64,000 nucleotides of DNA from Neoarius graeffei (lineage: Eukaryota; Chordata; Actinopteri; Siluriformes; Ariidae), in contig NC_083571.1 of NCBI RefSeq assembly GCF_027579695.1, forward strand, positions 38,452,943-38,516,942. The letters run 5' to 3'. The notes beneath the pieces were generated by a model. The model ran no database searches and was not told where the DNA came from. It worked only from the letters and a program-made list of their open reading frames with translations. The translations under genes and the position numbers were made by a program. This document shows, one piece after another, positions 28,860 to 39,640 of this stretch. Numbering within the stretch: the first letter of the stretch is position 1; each line of letters begins with the position of its first letter.

Positions 28860-29390
28860 GATTTAAAATGTCAGTGTTTAACGTGTTTAAATGGGATAAT
28901 AATATTTATTGGCAAGCAAATTTGCAACAGTTGGTTTTAGTTTAGGACCTCTAGTGGATAAATGTGACCCCTAGTGACTAAGCTGCAAAAGCTACCCAGC
29001 TTTCCTACCATGATGTTAGAATTAAGCCAGCTGGTTCTTAATTGAATAGTATATTCCCATAGTTATTTTGAATGTTTCCATGTTCTAAATTATAAGCATA
29101 CTTAAGGATTCAATGAGTTTTTATTGTCACCTACATATAAATACTGTGTGTACTGTGAGGGGGCTGTCTGGTGGTAGGCAGGGGTGGGGGGCTGGTGCTG
29201 TTGGGGGTGTGTGTGTGGCATGAGGCAATTCTTCTGTATATGTTTGTCTTTGCACACCTTATCTTACGGTAAACTAAACTTTACTTTATTTAAATATTTG
29301 ACATACACATCTTAATAAAGTGCTCTGGGTATCATTGCTTTAGGAATAAGTTGGCTGTTTTTATAATGCTTGTATTTTTCATAATTTCAG
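28860..29390. other. Intron of the hAT transposase gene
   Basis: Between a donor (AAG/GTAAGC at 28819) and an acceptor (TTTCAG at 29390). AT-rich, with no other feature. Confidence 0.5.
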
Positions 29391-29443
29391 GAATGTACAA
29401 AGGAACTAAATCCCAGGAATATGCTCTCCTTGTCAATGGATGG

Positions 29444-29710
29444 TCAAAGTCCTTCCCGCACCATGTGGTGCATCGGGCGGCGCCGATCTCCATAGCCCTC
29501 GGCCTCTTGCATAGCTAGGGTTACAGTGGGGGGGCTAGTCCTCTGGTAACCACGAGAGTTTAACTCCCCACTCGCATCTGTATTGCAGCGTGCCTTGCCA
29601 GATGGTAGTAGGTCCTATTTTTACGATGGTCTTTGGTATGACCCAACCGTGAATAGAACTCACGATCTCCCAATTGAGAGGCGGACACACTAACCACTAG
29701 GCCACTAGCC
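29444..29710 (-). mobile_element. Different tRNA-derived SINE inserted in a hAT exon
   Basis: Read on the minus strand it begins GGCTAGTGGCCTAGTGGTTAG, a tRNA-like A box (first 20 bases only needed), then GTGAGTTC near the B box and GGGTCATACCAAAGAC, a block found in fish V-SINE-type elements. It is flanked by AATGGATGG and AACGGATAG, an imperfect target duplication. It separates SMD from PSVNWK in the transposase. Confidence 0.7.
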
Positions 29711-32273
29711 AACGGATAGACCCTCTGTTAATTGGAAATTTGTGGAACTCCTGCAAAAAGAGCATGCTGAGCAATTTGCTGGGACACAAATTCAAATTGT
29801 CAGAAGCTGTGGTCTGCATACCCTTCATAATGCGTTTAAGAGTGGTTTTGAAGTGTGGTTGGTGGAAAAAGTGCTTAAAGCACTGCATTTTCTCTTCCAC
29901 TGTGCACCAGCCAGAAGAGAAGACTTCACTTCTGCAACATCATCCTCAACATTCCCCTTGCCTTTCTGTGGCCATAGGTGTTTGGAAAATTTGCCAGCTG
30001 TTGAAAGACCATTACAAGTCTGGCCCTCCATTGTGAAATATGTGGACCTTGTGAAGTCAAAAAAGGTGAAGAACCCAGGGACATCATCATTTGACAGCAT
30101 TTGTGAAGCCCAAATGGATTCCTTTCTGCTGGCCAAATTTCATTTGTTCATGGCCATATCACAAGCCTTTCAACCATCTCTGGCTAAATATCAGACAGAT
30201 GTTCACATGATGCCCTTCCTTTGGGAGGACTTGGAAAATTTGATCCGGGTAATTATTCACAACAACAGTAACAACAACAAATAAGCTGTCAAACACACAC
30301 AAATTAACTGAACTGAATTTTATTTTCAGAATCTCCTTAAATGCTTTATCAAGCGAGATGCCCTGCCTCTCACTCCATATAAACTAGTCAGGCTTGATGT
30401 CACAGATCAAAAACTCTGGCTCAGTCCAAAGGAAGTGGACATTGGAATGGGTGCAGCAGCTGTCATCATGGTGGGACTTCCTGTAAATCCATTGATCTCT
30501 TTAGATAGAAATGTGTCAAACAAATGTGTGAATATGTGTAACTTGGAGTGTGAGCTTTTTTGATATGTACAGTTGAGGTAATGTTAACCTTCTGCTTAGT
30601 GTTTAGAGAGATCCTGGAAATTTGACAAGCCATGTTTTGTCAGGGGCCAAAGGCAGAGTAAGTGATCTTGGTGTGCTTCAGTTCAGAAAAGACTGCCAGA
30701 TTGTACTTTCAAACATCTGTAAGAAGGCTCTGGGTAAGTGCCCTCTGAAGTATTCCATCGTGCACAATATGATGTGTTTGGACCCAAAGGAAATGCATTC
30801 AAACCCAGATGACTGTCTGCAGAAAATTAAAGCACTCATCCAGAAGTTTGTGTAGGACAAATAGTTGGCAGGTGGGATATCTGCTGGTAAATTATAGGAA
30901 TAAGAATAGAATAGAAAGGAGTGTTAAATTATGGTTTTCTATTTTGTTATCAACATGAATATTGTTAAAATCCATGTGTTAACACTCTTTATAAGACCAA
31001 CTCTTTTGGTTTGAAGTATTAGCCTGGTCAACATATACCCAGAGATTTGATTGCACATTTCTGGTATCATGGGATTATTGGGTTACAAGCTACTTTCCTA
31101 TTCTAATTGTGATGCTATGTGTTGACATTGGTCTTCTGCATCAAATCTAATTACAGGTGATGTAATATCTCAGTAGTTCGAAAATCTCCTGTACAGTGAG
31201 GCCAAAGGTTTGGACTTCATGTCCTTCAGTGGAATCCAGAGTTGATGTATTTTTACATCAGAAAGTGAGTGGGTCTTATCCTGACCTCTTGACATTCTGC
31301 AAAAACTTGCTGCTCTTGTTCCATGGGCAAGCTGAAGTTGAACGTGGGTTTTCAACAAATAAAGAGGTGGAGACCTGCAACATAACCGAGGAAGCAATCA
31401 TTGCACAGAGGCTTATATACACGACCATGTCAGAGTGTGTGGAGGAGTGACCAAAGAGATGGTCAGTTACTGTGCCACAGCACGTACCAGGTACAGAGCA
31501 TACCTGGATGAAGAGAAAAGTAAAAAGATGACCAAAAGAAAAAAAGAGGTGGAGGAACTTGAGGAACTCAAAAGGAAGAGGAGATCATTGGAAGGTGTAT
31601 GTGAGAGTCTCCAAAAGGATACTGACCACATGGCAGAAGCAGCAGAGAATTCTGCTGGCACCAAATTGGCAACACTAATAACAAAGTCAAACACCCTGAG
31701 ACGACAAGCCAAGGAAAAGAGACAGCAGTTGGTGGTCCTAAATGCTGACATTGAAAAGAAGGCTACTGACCTGAGATACTTAACGGATCAACAGGAAAAA
31801 TTGCGCAAGACAAGAATATGTTGTTTTTTGGACTCTTATTCCCTTGTTTTTTATGCTGTCCATTTTCTGGACTCTGTGTTTTACTTGTCATTTGCACTTT
31901 CATTTATTTATGTACTGTTTGTACGTTATTTACAGCAGTATTGTTTTGTGGTATTGAGAAGGCAGTTGCCTGATATGCACTTTATGTTGGTAAATATGCA
32001 CTGACTATTTGCACTGTTGCTCAAATACAAATGTGCTTTGTTAAACTGAACAGCCTAGAGTGTAGTTGATTTCATATTTTTGCCGTGGTAATGGTCTTAA
32101 TTTTTATTCTTAGAGGTCTTAAAAAGGTCATTAAATTTGTAGATCAAAAATATGCAGATACCCTGTAACAACGACTGAGTGACCCACAAGAAGAACCCTC
32201 ATTTTATAGCGAAATTCTAGCAATACGAAATAAAATTCTTCCATGAGATTATTGAGAAAGCTTAAAAATCTCA

Positions 32274-32498
32274 CCTGAGATAAAATGATTACTGCAAACA
32301 TGAGCTGTTTTTTGGTTTTAGCCTCTGTTAGATCAGCCCTGCCGATGTTGTTCAGCCGTGCTCGTCTCCTCTCCATACTAAGCCTCAGAATTTCCTCGCC
32401 CTCTTTCTGAATCACGGACGGAATTCTAAAAAATCGGAACGTGCCATGGTCACAAGTACCGTTGTGATCACAACCATATACAGCACAAAGATATGGCA
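32274..32498 (-). pseudogene. Second THAP-domain exon
   Basis: Starts MPYLCAVYGCDHNGTC with C-x4-C, then FRFFRIPS and RRRARLNN, where the usual Trp is replaced by Leu, and ends at a possible donor (CTCAG/GTGAGA on the minus strand). It lies between the hAT right end (32165) and a Tc1 (32590). Together with the exon at 27595-27805 it shows that THAP pieces recur in this region. Confidence 0.55.
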
Positions 32499-32589
32499 TA
32501 GCAAAAAGAACGCTTAAAGCAATGGTAAAACAAAGAGTTGCGCACGCGTGACTCTTTTGTATGGAATGTTGCTTGACCCCACATTTGTA

Positions 32590-34009
32590 CAACCCCTGGC
32601 AAAAAGTATGGAATCACCAGTCTTGAATGAGCGCTCATTCACACGTTTTATTCTGTAGAACAAACTCAGATCACAAACATGATACAATAATAAAGTCATT
32701 CCAAAGTGCACCTTCTTGGCCTTCAGAAACACTAAAAGAAATGAAGAAAAAGCATTGTGGAAGTCAGTAAATGTTACTTTTATAGACCAAGCACAAGGAA
32801 AAAAATATGGAAATCACTCAATTCTGAGGAAAAAAATATGGAATCATGAAAAACAGACAAACAAAAGAACATTCAAAACACATCACTAGTACTTAGTTGC
32901 ACCACCTCTGGCTTTTATAACGGCTTGCAGTCTCTTAGGCATGGACTTGATGAGTGACAAACAGTATTCTTCATCCATCTGGTGCCAACTCTCTTTGATT
33001 GCAGTTGCCAGATCAGCTTTGCAGGCCGGAGCCTTGTCGTGGACCATTTTTTTTCAATTTCCACCACAAGTTTTCTATTGGGTTGAGATCTGGACTATTT
33101 GCAGGCCATGACATTGACTGGATGTGTCTTTCACCAAGGAATGCTTTCACAGTTTTTGCTCTATGGCACAATGCATTGTCATCTTGGAAAATTATTTCAT
33201 CATTCCCAAATATCTTTTCAATTGAAGGGATAAGAAAACTGTCCAAAATGTCAGTGTAAACCTGTGCATTTATTGAAGAAGTAACCACAGCCATCTCCCC
33301 AGTGCCTTTGCCTGACATGCAGCCCCAGATCATCAAGGATTGTTTTGTTGTACTTTTTCGGTTTTCAAGACATATGGCCTTAAGTTTTTTGTCTTGACGC
33401 TTTGATGTCTTCCTTGGTCTACCAGTACGCTTGGCTTTAAAAACCTTCCCATGCTGTTTGTACTTGGTCCATATCTTAGATACAGCTGACTGTGAACAGC
33501 CCACATCTTTGGCAACCATGCATGAAGAGTTACCTTCTTTAAGAAGTTTGACAATCCTCTCTTTTGTTTCAAGAGACATCTCTCTTGTTGGAGCCATGAT
33601 TCTTGCCAATCCACTTGGTCCAGCAGCCCTCCAAGGTGTGATAACTGTGCTGTTTCTAACTGCAGACTAACGAGCAGATCTAATCTGAGGCAGGTGTCAA
33701 TTTAGGGAAAGGAAATTAACTGGGTGAGTCCTTATTTTCTACCTGAAAATTGAGTGATTCCATATTTTTTTCCTCAGAATTGAGTGATTCCATATTTTTT
33801 CCCTGTGCTTGGTCTATAAAAGTAACATTTGCTGACTATCACAATGTATTTTCTTCATTTATTTTAGTGTTTCTGAAGGCCAAGAAGTTGCACTTTGGAA
33901 TGACTTTATTATTGTATCATGTTTGTGATCTCAGTTTGTTCTACAGAATAAAACGTCTGAATGAGTGCTCATCCAAGACTGGTGATTCCATACTTTTTGC
34001 CAGGGGTTG
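32590..34009 (-). mobile_element. Tc1-like transposon with long inverted repeats
   Basis: Termini CAACCCCTGGCAAAAAGTA and TACTTTTTGCCAGGGGTTG are flanked by TA (32588-32589 and 34010-34011). Inverted repeats extend about 230 bp on each side. The transposase lies on the minus strand. Confidence 0.92.
33013..33609 (-). pseudogene. Tc1 transposase with internal deletion
   Basis: Starts MAPTREMSLETKERIVKLLK with HTH and GRPRKT, then jumps in frame from RKSTTKQ to SLMIWGCMSGKG. The region with the first catalytic Asp is lost. The second Asp in FQDDNALCHRAK and the Glu in LNPIENLWWKLKK remain. A shift at a poly-T run near 33048 replaces the normal C-terminus. It is inactive. Confidence 0.88.
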
Positions 34010-34057
34010 TATATCCGCCATCCGCCGGTTTCTGTTTTGCTTTGACGTCACTTGCAA

Positions 34058-34135
34058 GTCAAGGATTGACCGTAGGTGTGAGTGTGAATGGTTGTTCGTC
34101 TCCATGTACCAGCCCTGTGATGATCTGGCGACTTG
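34058..34135 (+). mobile_element. Short SINE fragment
   Basis: Matches the middle of the main SINE (GATTGACCGTAGGTGTGAGT ... GATGATCTGGCGACTTG). It is joined directly to the left-truncated Tc1 that follows. Confidence 0.75.
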
Positions 34136-34168
34136 ACTCCTCAAACTTGTCCCTAAAATCAACAGCCA

Positions 34169-35190
34169 TGGGCTCCTCTAAGCAACTCCCTCGCATTCTG
34201 AATAATAAAATAATTGATGCTCGCAAAGCAGGAGAAGGCTATAAGAACATAGCAAAGTGTTTTCAGGTAGCTGTTTCCTCAGATTGTAATGTTATTTAGA
34301 AATGGCAGTTAACAGAAACAGTGGCGATCAAGGTGAGGTCTGGAAGATGAAGAAAACTTTCTGAAAGAACTGCACGTTGGATTGCTAGAAAGGCAAATAA
34401 AAAACCCTGTTTGACTGCAAAAGACCTTCAGAAAGATTTAGCAGACCCTGGAGTGGTGGTGCACTGTTCTACTATGCAGCGACACCTGAACAAATATGAC
34501 CTTCATCGGAGAGTCATCAGTAGAAAACCTTTCCTGCATCCTAGCCACAAAATTCAGTGTCTGAAGTTTGCAAATGAACATCTAAATAAGATGCATTTTG
34601 GAAACAAGTCCTGTGGACTGATGAAATCAAAATAGAACTTTTTGGCCACAATGTGCAAAGGTATGTTTGGAGAAAAAAGGGTGGCAAATTCCAGGAAAAG
34701 AACACCTCCCCAACTCTGAAGCATGGGTGTGGATCGATCATGCTTAGGGGTTGTGTTGCAGCCAGTGGCACAGGGCACATTTCATTGGTCGAGGGAAGCA
34801 CGGATTAGAATAAATACCAGCAAATTCTGGAAGCAAACATCACACCATATGTAAAAAAAAAGGTTGAAGTTAAAAAGAGGATGGGTCCTACAATAAGACG
34901 ATGATCCAAAACACACCTCAAAATCTACAATGGAATACCTCAAGAGGCACAAGCTGAAGGTTTTGCCCTGGCCCTCACAGTCTCCTGACCTAAACACCAT
35001 TGAAAATCTGTGGATAGATCTCAAAAGAGCATTGCATGCAAGACAGCCCAAGAAACTTGTAGAACTGGAAGCCTTTTGCAAGGACGAATGTGTGAAAATC
35101 CCCCAGGTAAGAACTGAAAGATTATTAGCTGGCTACAAAAAGTGTTTACAAGCTGTGATACTTGCCAAAGGGGGTGTTACTAGGTACTAA
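34169..35190 (+). pseudogene. Decayed Tc1 transposase
   Basis: Starts MGSSKQLPRILNNKIIDARK, followed by scattered stops and shifts. Later blocks include DDDPKHTSKS near 34905 and [20 protein letters not shown] near 34970-35020, where the Asp and Glu of the triad can be recognised. The C-terminus CLQAVILAKGGVTRY is intact. Confidence 0.85.
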
Positions 35191-35249
35191 CCATGCAGGG
35201 TGCCCAAACATTTGCTTCGGGCCCTTTTCCTTTTTTGTCATTTTGAAAA

Positions 35250-35612
35250 TCTCATCTCATTATCTCTAGCCGCTTTATCCTGTTCTACAGGGTCACAGGC
35301 AAGCTGGAGCCCACCCCAGCTGACCATGGGCGAAAGGCAGGGCACACCCTGGACAAGTCGCCAGGTCATCACAGGGCTGACACACAGACACAGACAACCA
35401 TTCACACCTATGGTTAATCCAGAGTCACCAGTTAACCTAACCTGCATGTCTTTGGACTGTGGGGGAAACCGGAGCACCCGGAGGAAACCCACGCGGACAC
35501 GGGGAGAACATGCAAACTCCGCACAGAAAGGCCCTCGCCGGCCACGGGGCTCGAACCTGGACCTTCTTGCTGTGAGGCGACAGCGCTAACCACTACACCA
35601 CCGTGCTGCCCC
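35250..35612 (-). mobile_element. tRNA-derived SINE
   Basis: Reverse orientation, flanked by CATTTTGAAAA (35239-35249 and 35613-35623). Confidence 0.9.
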
Positions 35613-35632
35613 CATTTTGAAAAGATAAAACA

Positions 35633-36004
35633 TCTCATCTCATTATCTCTAGCCGCTTTATCCTTCTACAGGGTCGCAGGCAAGCTGGAGCCTATCCCAG
35701 CTGACTACGGGCGAAAGGCGGGGTACACCCTGGACAAGTCGCCAGGTCATCACAGGGCTGACACATAGACACAGACAATCATTCACACTCACATTCACAC
35801 CTACGGTCAATTTAGAGTCACCAGTTAACCTAACCTGCATGTCTTTGGACTGTGGGGGAAACCAGAGCACCCGGAGGAAACCCACGCGGACACGGGGAGA
35901 ACATGCAAACTCCGCACAGAAAGGCCCTCGCCGGCCATGGGGCTCGAACCCAGGACCTTCTTGCTGTGAGGCGACAGCGCTAACCACTACACCACCGTGC
36001 TGCC
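35633..36004 (-). mobile_element. tRNA-derived SINE, second independent insertion
   Basis: Reverse orientation, flanked by AAGATAAAACA (35622-35632 and 36005-36015). Its own target duplication shows it did not arise by tandem duplication of its neighbour. Confidence 0.9.
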
Positions 36005-36167
36005 AAGATAAAACATAAAAATTAAAAATTGTTTTTGCTTAAAATATAAAGGGAATTAGTCATCTTTAACTTTATGCCTTTTGGAGATCATTTCATCTTC
36101 AACTTGCTTAACTGTTCACAGTAACAGCAATTTTGACCAGGGGTGCACAAACTTTTGCATACCACTG

Positions 36168-36337
36168 TATTGTAGAATTTAATATCTGCTGGGTTTTTTT
36201 TTTTTTTAACTGGGCTTCACATTAATTATATTGGAGATGGATAAAGTAATTTTTACTGCCTACATTTAGTAACGAAAATATTCCATAAACTACACCAGAT
36301 AAATGCTTAAAAAAATTCAGTAAAAAGGTCACACAGA
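36168..36337. other. Spacer before the LINE; contains its left target duplication
   Basis: AT-rich with a T-run. AAAAAGGTCACACAGA at 36322-36337 is repeated at 49062-49077. Confidence 0.7.
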
Positions 36338-36509
36338 CTGGGCGCTGTGGGAGTGAGGTAGATGTAGGACATGTTTCGCACAGGCTCTGCTGGAATGTGA
36401 CTTTTTTTTTTACACTTTAATATTACACTTTTTATTCGTTTTGCCGGTGTTAAGCTCTATTATTGCAGCCTTTCACTTTATGTAAACTTTTTTCGCTTGT
36501 GGGCACTCT

Positions 36510-36893
36510 ATGATGGCAAGCCGTGGGAGAGGTGACGCTACTAAAGCAGGCCGCAGCAAGTCCCGGCTATCACCTCAACCACAATCCCCAGCTCAGCCAG
36601 ATGCTAACGCCACCTTGTTGTTGAATATGAGGGAGATGATGGATGAAATGCGCTCGGACATCCTCAGTAAGTTTGAAACCACCATCTCGGCAGCAGTTAA
36701 AAGAGAGATTGCCTTTGCTGCAGTAAAAAAGGAGCTCCATTCCTGCCTGAACGTCAGGTTTGGTCTTCTTTACCCGGCAATGCTACGCATCACTCTGCCC
36801 AGCGGACAGACCCACAGGTTTGAGGATCCGACATTGGTGCTGAACTTCATTGAAAAGAATATTAAAAAGGGAGTCACCCCTGACACTATTTAG
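36510..36893 (+). pseudogene. LINE ORF1, internally deleted
   Basis: 127 residues. The N-terminus is Ser/Pro/Arg-rich with a start of coiled coil (NMREMMDEMRSDILSKFE). The C-terminus resembles the end of L1 ORF1 proteins (FGLLYPAMLRITLPSGQTHR ... LNFIEKNI). The usual middle, roughly 200 residues including the RNA-binding domain, is missing, so the chaperone function is lost. Confidence 0.65.
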
Positions 36894-37637
36894 CTGACAT
36901 GTTAACTTGCTGTTTTGCTGTTATTGTTGCTGGCCTTGAGGACTACATTTGCCCCTCACCAGGGTTGCCTTGGTTTCTTAATGTGTTCAGTGAGCTACAA
37001 TTCTGAGGTGACACTGATTTTGTTTTCTTGTTTACTCCTTGCTTTCTCGATTCTCCCTAACTTGGCTTATGGTGGCTATTTGATTGGAATACAGGAATAC
37101 CTCTGGTAAAAACTGTAGCACCGTAGGTGCCCTTTTGATTTATTACAATTGATTGCGAGATGCTGCAAGGTTTTTTTTTTTTTTGCCTCTTTTCTTCACA
37201 TTATTGTTTGATAAGATTGTTTTATGTATCGATTTAATAGTCAGCTTTAGCTACCCGGCTTAATTCTTAGTACATTTATTACAGTGTAATTTCATTGATG
37301 TAACTTCATGTCACATTTCCAACGCCTAAGTAGTTGTAGTTCATTAGGTGTTTGGTATAGGCTTTCTTCAGAGCTATAAGAGGTGTGACAGATTGGTTGC
37401 TTAAGGGGGTACTTTGCACGCATCTTGTTTGGGGGGATGCTTCTGCTAAAGTTCGTGTGGGTGGGAAGGGAAAGGTATGTGTGTGTCATGTTTGTTTCTG
37501 TTTTTCTTTCTTTCTTTTTGTTTTACATCAGTCAAGTTTTTGCTTTCAGTTTTGCTTCAGATCATCACTATTACATAATACTATTGTTACCTAGCCATGA
37601 TCCCATCTAATGTAACAACATCATCCAGTGGGTGTGA

Positions 37638-38332
37638 CATTAGATTCACGAGTTTTAATTGCAAAGGGCTCAATAATCCTATAAAACGAAGTAAGATACT
37701 GCACCATCTTTACCATCTTGGGGCCCATGTAATTTTTTTTGCAAGAGACTCACCTCAAGGTCTCAGACCACTCTAAATTGAGGAGGGGATGGGTAGGTCA
37801 GGCTTATCATTCCTCATTTCAAGGCAAATCTAGGGGTGCAGCTATCTTGTTACATAAATTTGTTCCCTTTGTGCATTCAAGTACTATCTCTTACCCTAAC
37901 AGTAGATTTGTTATAGTTGCTGGTCAGATTCATAACACCCGGGTGGGCTTGGCTAATATTTATGCTCCCAATTTTGACAATGATGCTTTCTTTAAACACC
38001 TTTTTCTAACTCTCCATGATTTGTCATCACACCACTTAATACTAGGTGGAGACTTTAATTGCTGGCTTGACCCTCAGCTGGACCGTTCCTCCCTCAGTGC
38101 TTGTGCTCCATCGAAATCGGCTAAGGTAATCTAGTCCTTTATGGAGGAATTTGCTGTCACCAACGTCTGGCGCTTTTGTAACCCTTCTAAGAGGGAATAT
38201 TCATTTTTCTCTCATGTCCATCACACTTTCACTCGCATTGACTATTTTTTGGTTGATAATAGATTTCTCAAATTGGTATCTAATTGTAAATATGATGCTA
38301 TTGTTATTTCCGATCATGCCCCTATTTCTATG
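37638..38332 (+). pseudogene. LINE ORF2 endonuclease region
   Basis: APE-type endonuclease with FTSFNCKGLNNP, the QETHL Glu motif, NIYAPNFDN, LGGDFNCWLDP and SDHAPIS. A shift at a T-run near 37735 and a stop near 38132 break the frame. The MITE at 38333 cuts it at the end of the domain. Confidence 0.82.
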
Positions 38333-39235
38333 CACTGTAAAAAAAAAAATGGTTGACAGAACTGAAATTATCTAGGCAACGTGATGCATTTGTTTTTTTG
38401 AGTTCTCTTTACCTAAATAAGCCAAAGGTTGACACAACACAGATTTGTGAATTCTGCCAACCTTTTGTTTTTAATAATACAAACTCATTATACTAAGTTT
38501 GATCAACAAAGACTTTCAGTTTCATATGTAAAATCTAACTTCTACCAATTTTGTTTTTTGAGTTCTAACAATTTTCACCACACCCCATCATTCAACACAA
38601 CACAAAGTGTAGTTAAAAAAAAAACCTTTTATTCACCATTTTGAAAATTTCACATTACAATTGTGAATTCACAGACTCGTGCCCTATGAACAGGGCTTCT
38701 TGAGAACTAGTCTTATACTGTGTATGAATGTGTGAGTATTGGGTCTGAGAATGAATGCAAGATGTGCATTTCTAATTGTGTGCAAGAATACACACATTAC
38801 ACTTTGAATACACACATTGAAATTAACTTATGAACTTATGAACTGATCTTCTTAAGAACCGGTCTTTACTCACATTAGAATTGGGCCCAATGAACTGAGC
38901 TGCTCAAGAACTTAGTGTGTATGAGAGTATGGTCTGAGAATGAAGCTCGTTGGGCTTGTGGAGAAAGGAAGGAAACCCCGTAGTAGGCGTGTCAATGAAC
39001 ATAAAGTAAGAAAACTTAAAACTTCTTGTTAGAGAGTAGGACAGTCTTTAGAAATTTGAGGGAAACTAAGAAAAACTTGTTTTGCTTAATCAAGTATCTT
39101 TGTTAGTTATTTTCTAAGAAAAATGAGTTGTACAAACGTGAGTTTGTTTGTTAGATGTCAAAATTGTTTTTCTGAGTCAGTTTACAATAAAATTGTGAGC
39201 TTGAACAACAACTGTCATTTATATTTTTTACAGTG
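38333..39235. mobile_element. Non-autonomous element with CACTGTAAAAAA ends
   Basis: Left end CACTGTAAAAAAAA and right end TTTTTTACAGTG are inverted. It lies inside the LINE between the endonuclease end and the RT linker. No coding region is seen. TG flanks each side, which may be a 2-bp duplication or chance. Confidence 0.65.
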
Positions 39236-39322
39236 TGGATATTTGCATTAAGAGCTTTAATACGCGTGTGCCATGACATCTTAATACACGTCTTCTTTTA
39301 AATGAGGATTTTGTTAACTTTG

Positions 39323-39640
39323 TGTAGCGCGAATAAAGTGTGGGTGGAGCACAGAGGACGGCAGGACAACGTTTAGATGCAGAGAAGGATATTTATTAAT
39401 CAACTTTTCAGTCGAGATGCAGCGTAAGCCCACATACACACGCGCACACACACTCTGCTTCCGGTCCCGGGTCGCGCTCCCTCTGCTCTCTCTCTGCCTC
39501 CTTAAATAGGGAGCGGTTACTGTGAAAACACACACAAAACACAGGTTAACTACCGTCAGGTGTAGCGATTCTGCCACTCACCTTCCCTGGCTCCGCCCTC
39601 CTGTCACAGACCGGCGCTTGACCACGCCCCCGCTGCCACA
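39323..39640 (-). repeat. LTR (3' side of the minus-strand element)
   Basis: 318 bp with TG...CA ends. It carries a TTAAATA word and an AATAAA-type word, and is nearly identical to 43932-44251. Confidence 0.92.

Larger units (their letters stand above)
28118..31840 (+). pseudogene. hAT transposase gene, multi-exon, decayed
   Basis: Exon-like pieces with splice signals: about 28118-28819 (zinc-finger-like WCRLCKK ... H-x4-H near the start, then MFDESMNRTTK), 29391-29443, 29711-30248 (VRSCGLHTLHNAF), 30330-30470, 30644-30855 (CPLKYSIVHNMMCLDPKEM), and 31165-31840. The last has the hAT dimerisation pattern HGQAEVERGFSTNKEVE near 31320, then a long Lys/Glu-rich coiled coil. A SINE interrupts the second exon (29444-29710). 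One shift lies near 31410, where the frame with DHVRVCGGVTKEM resumes. The layout fits a domesticated-looking or autonomous fish hAT. It is not intact here. Confidence 0.75.
26619..32165 (+). mobile_element. Large hAT transposon with multi-exon transposase
   Basis: The left end CAGGGTCTCCGCAGATCC and the right end, read inverted as CAGGGTATCTGCATATT, match each other and are followed on both sides by AAAAAGTCTTAA-type words. These termini belong to a common fish hAT group. A multi-exon transposase lies inside. I see no clean 8-bp target duplication (TTATAACA against TAACAACG). The left third also holds the SWIM/THAP unit at 26824-27960. Confidence 0.75.
34136..36167 (+). mobile_element. Old Tc1-like transposon, 5'-truncated, with two SINEs inserted
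   Basis: The right terminus GGGGTGCACAAACTTTTGCAT ... CCACTG ends at 36167 before TA. No matching left terminus remains. The transposase part is at 34169-35190 and the 3' region is split by SINEs at 35250 and 35633. Confidence 0.75.

Noticed and set aside
31435-32004. Separate 189-aa coiled-coil gene
   Set aside because: It continues the hAT transposase C-terminal part after a frame shift; the last third is hydrophobic read-through.
26619-32173. Clean 8-bp target duplication for the large hAT
   Set aside because: The flanks TTATAACA and TAACAACG share only a shifted TAACA, so I do not claim one.
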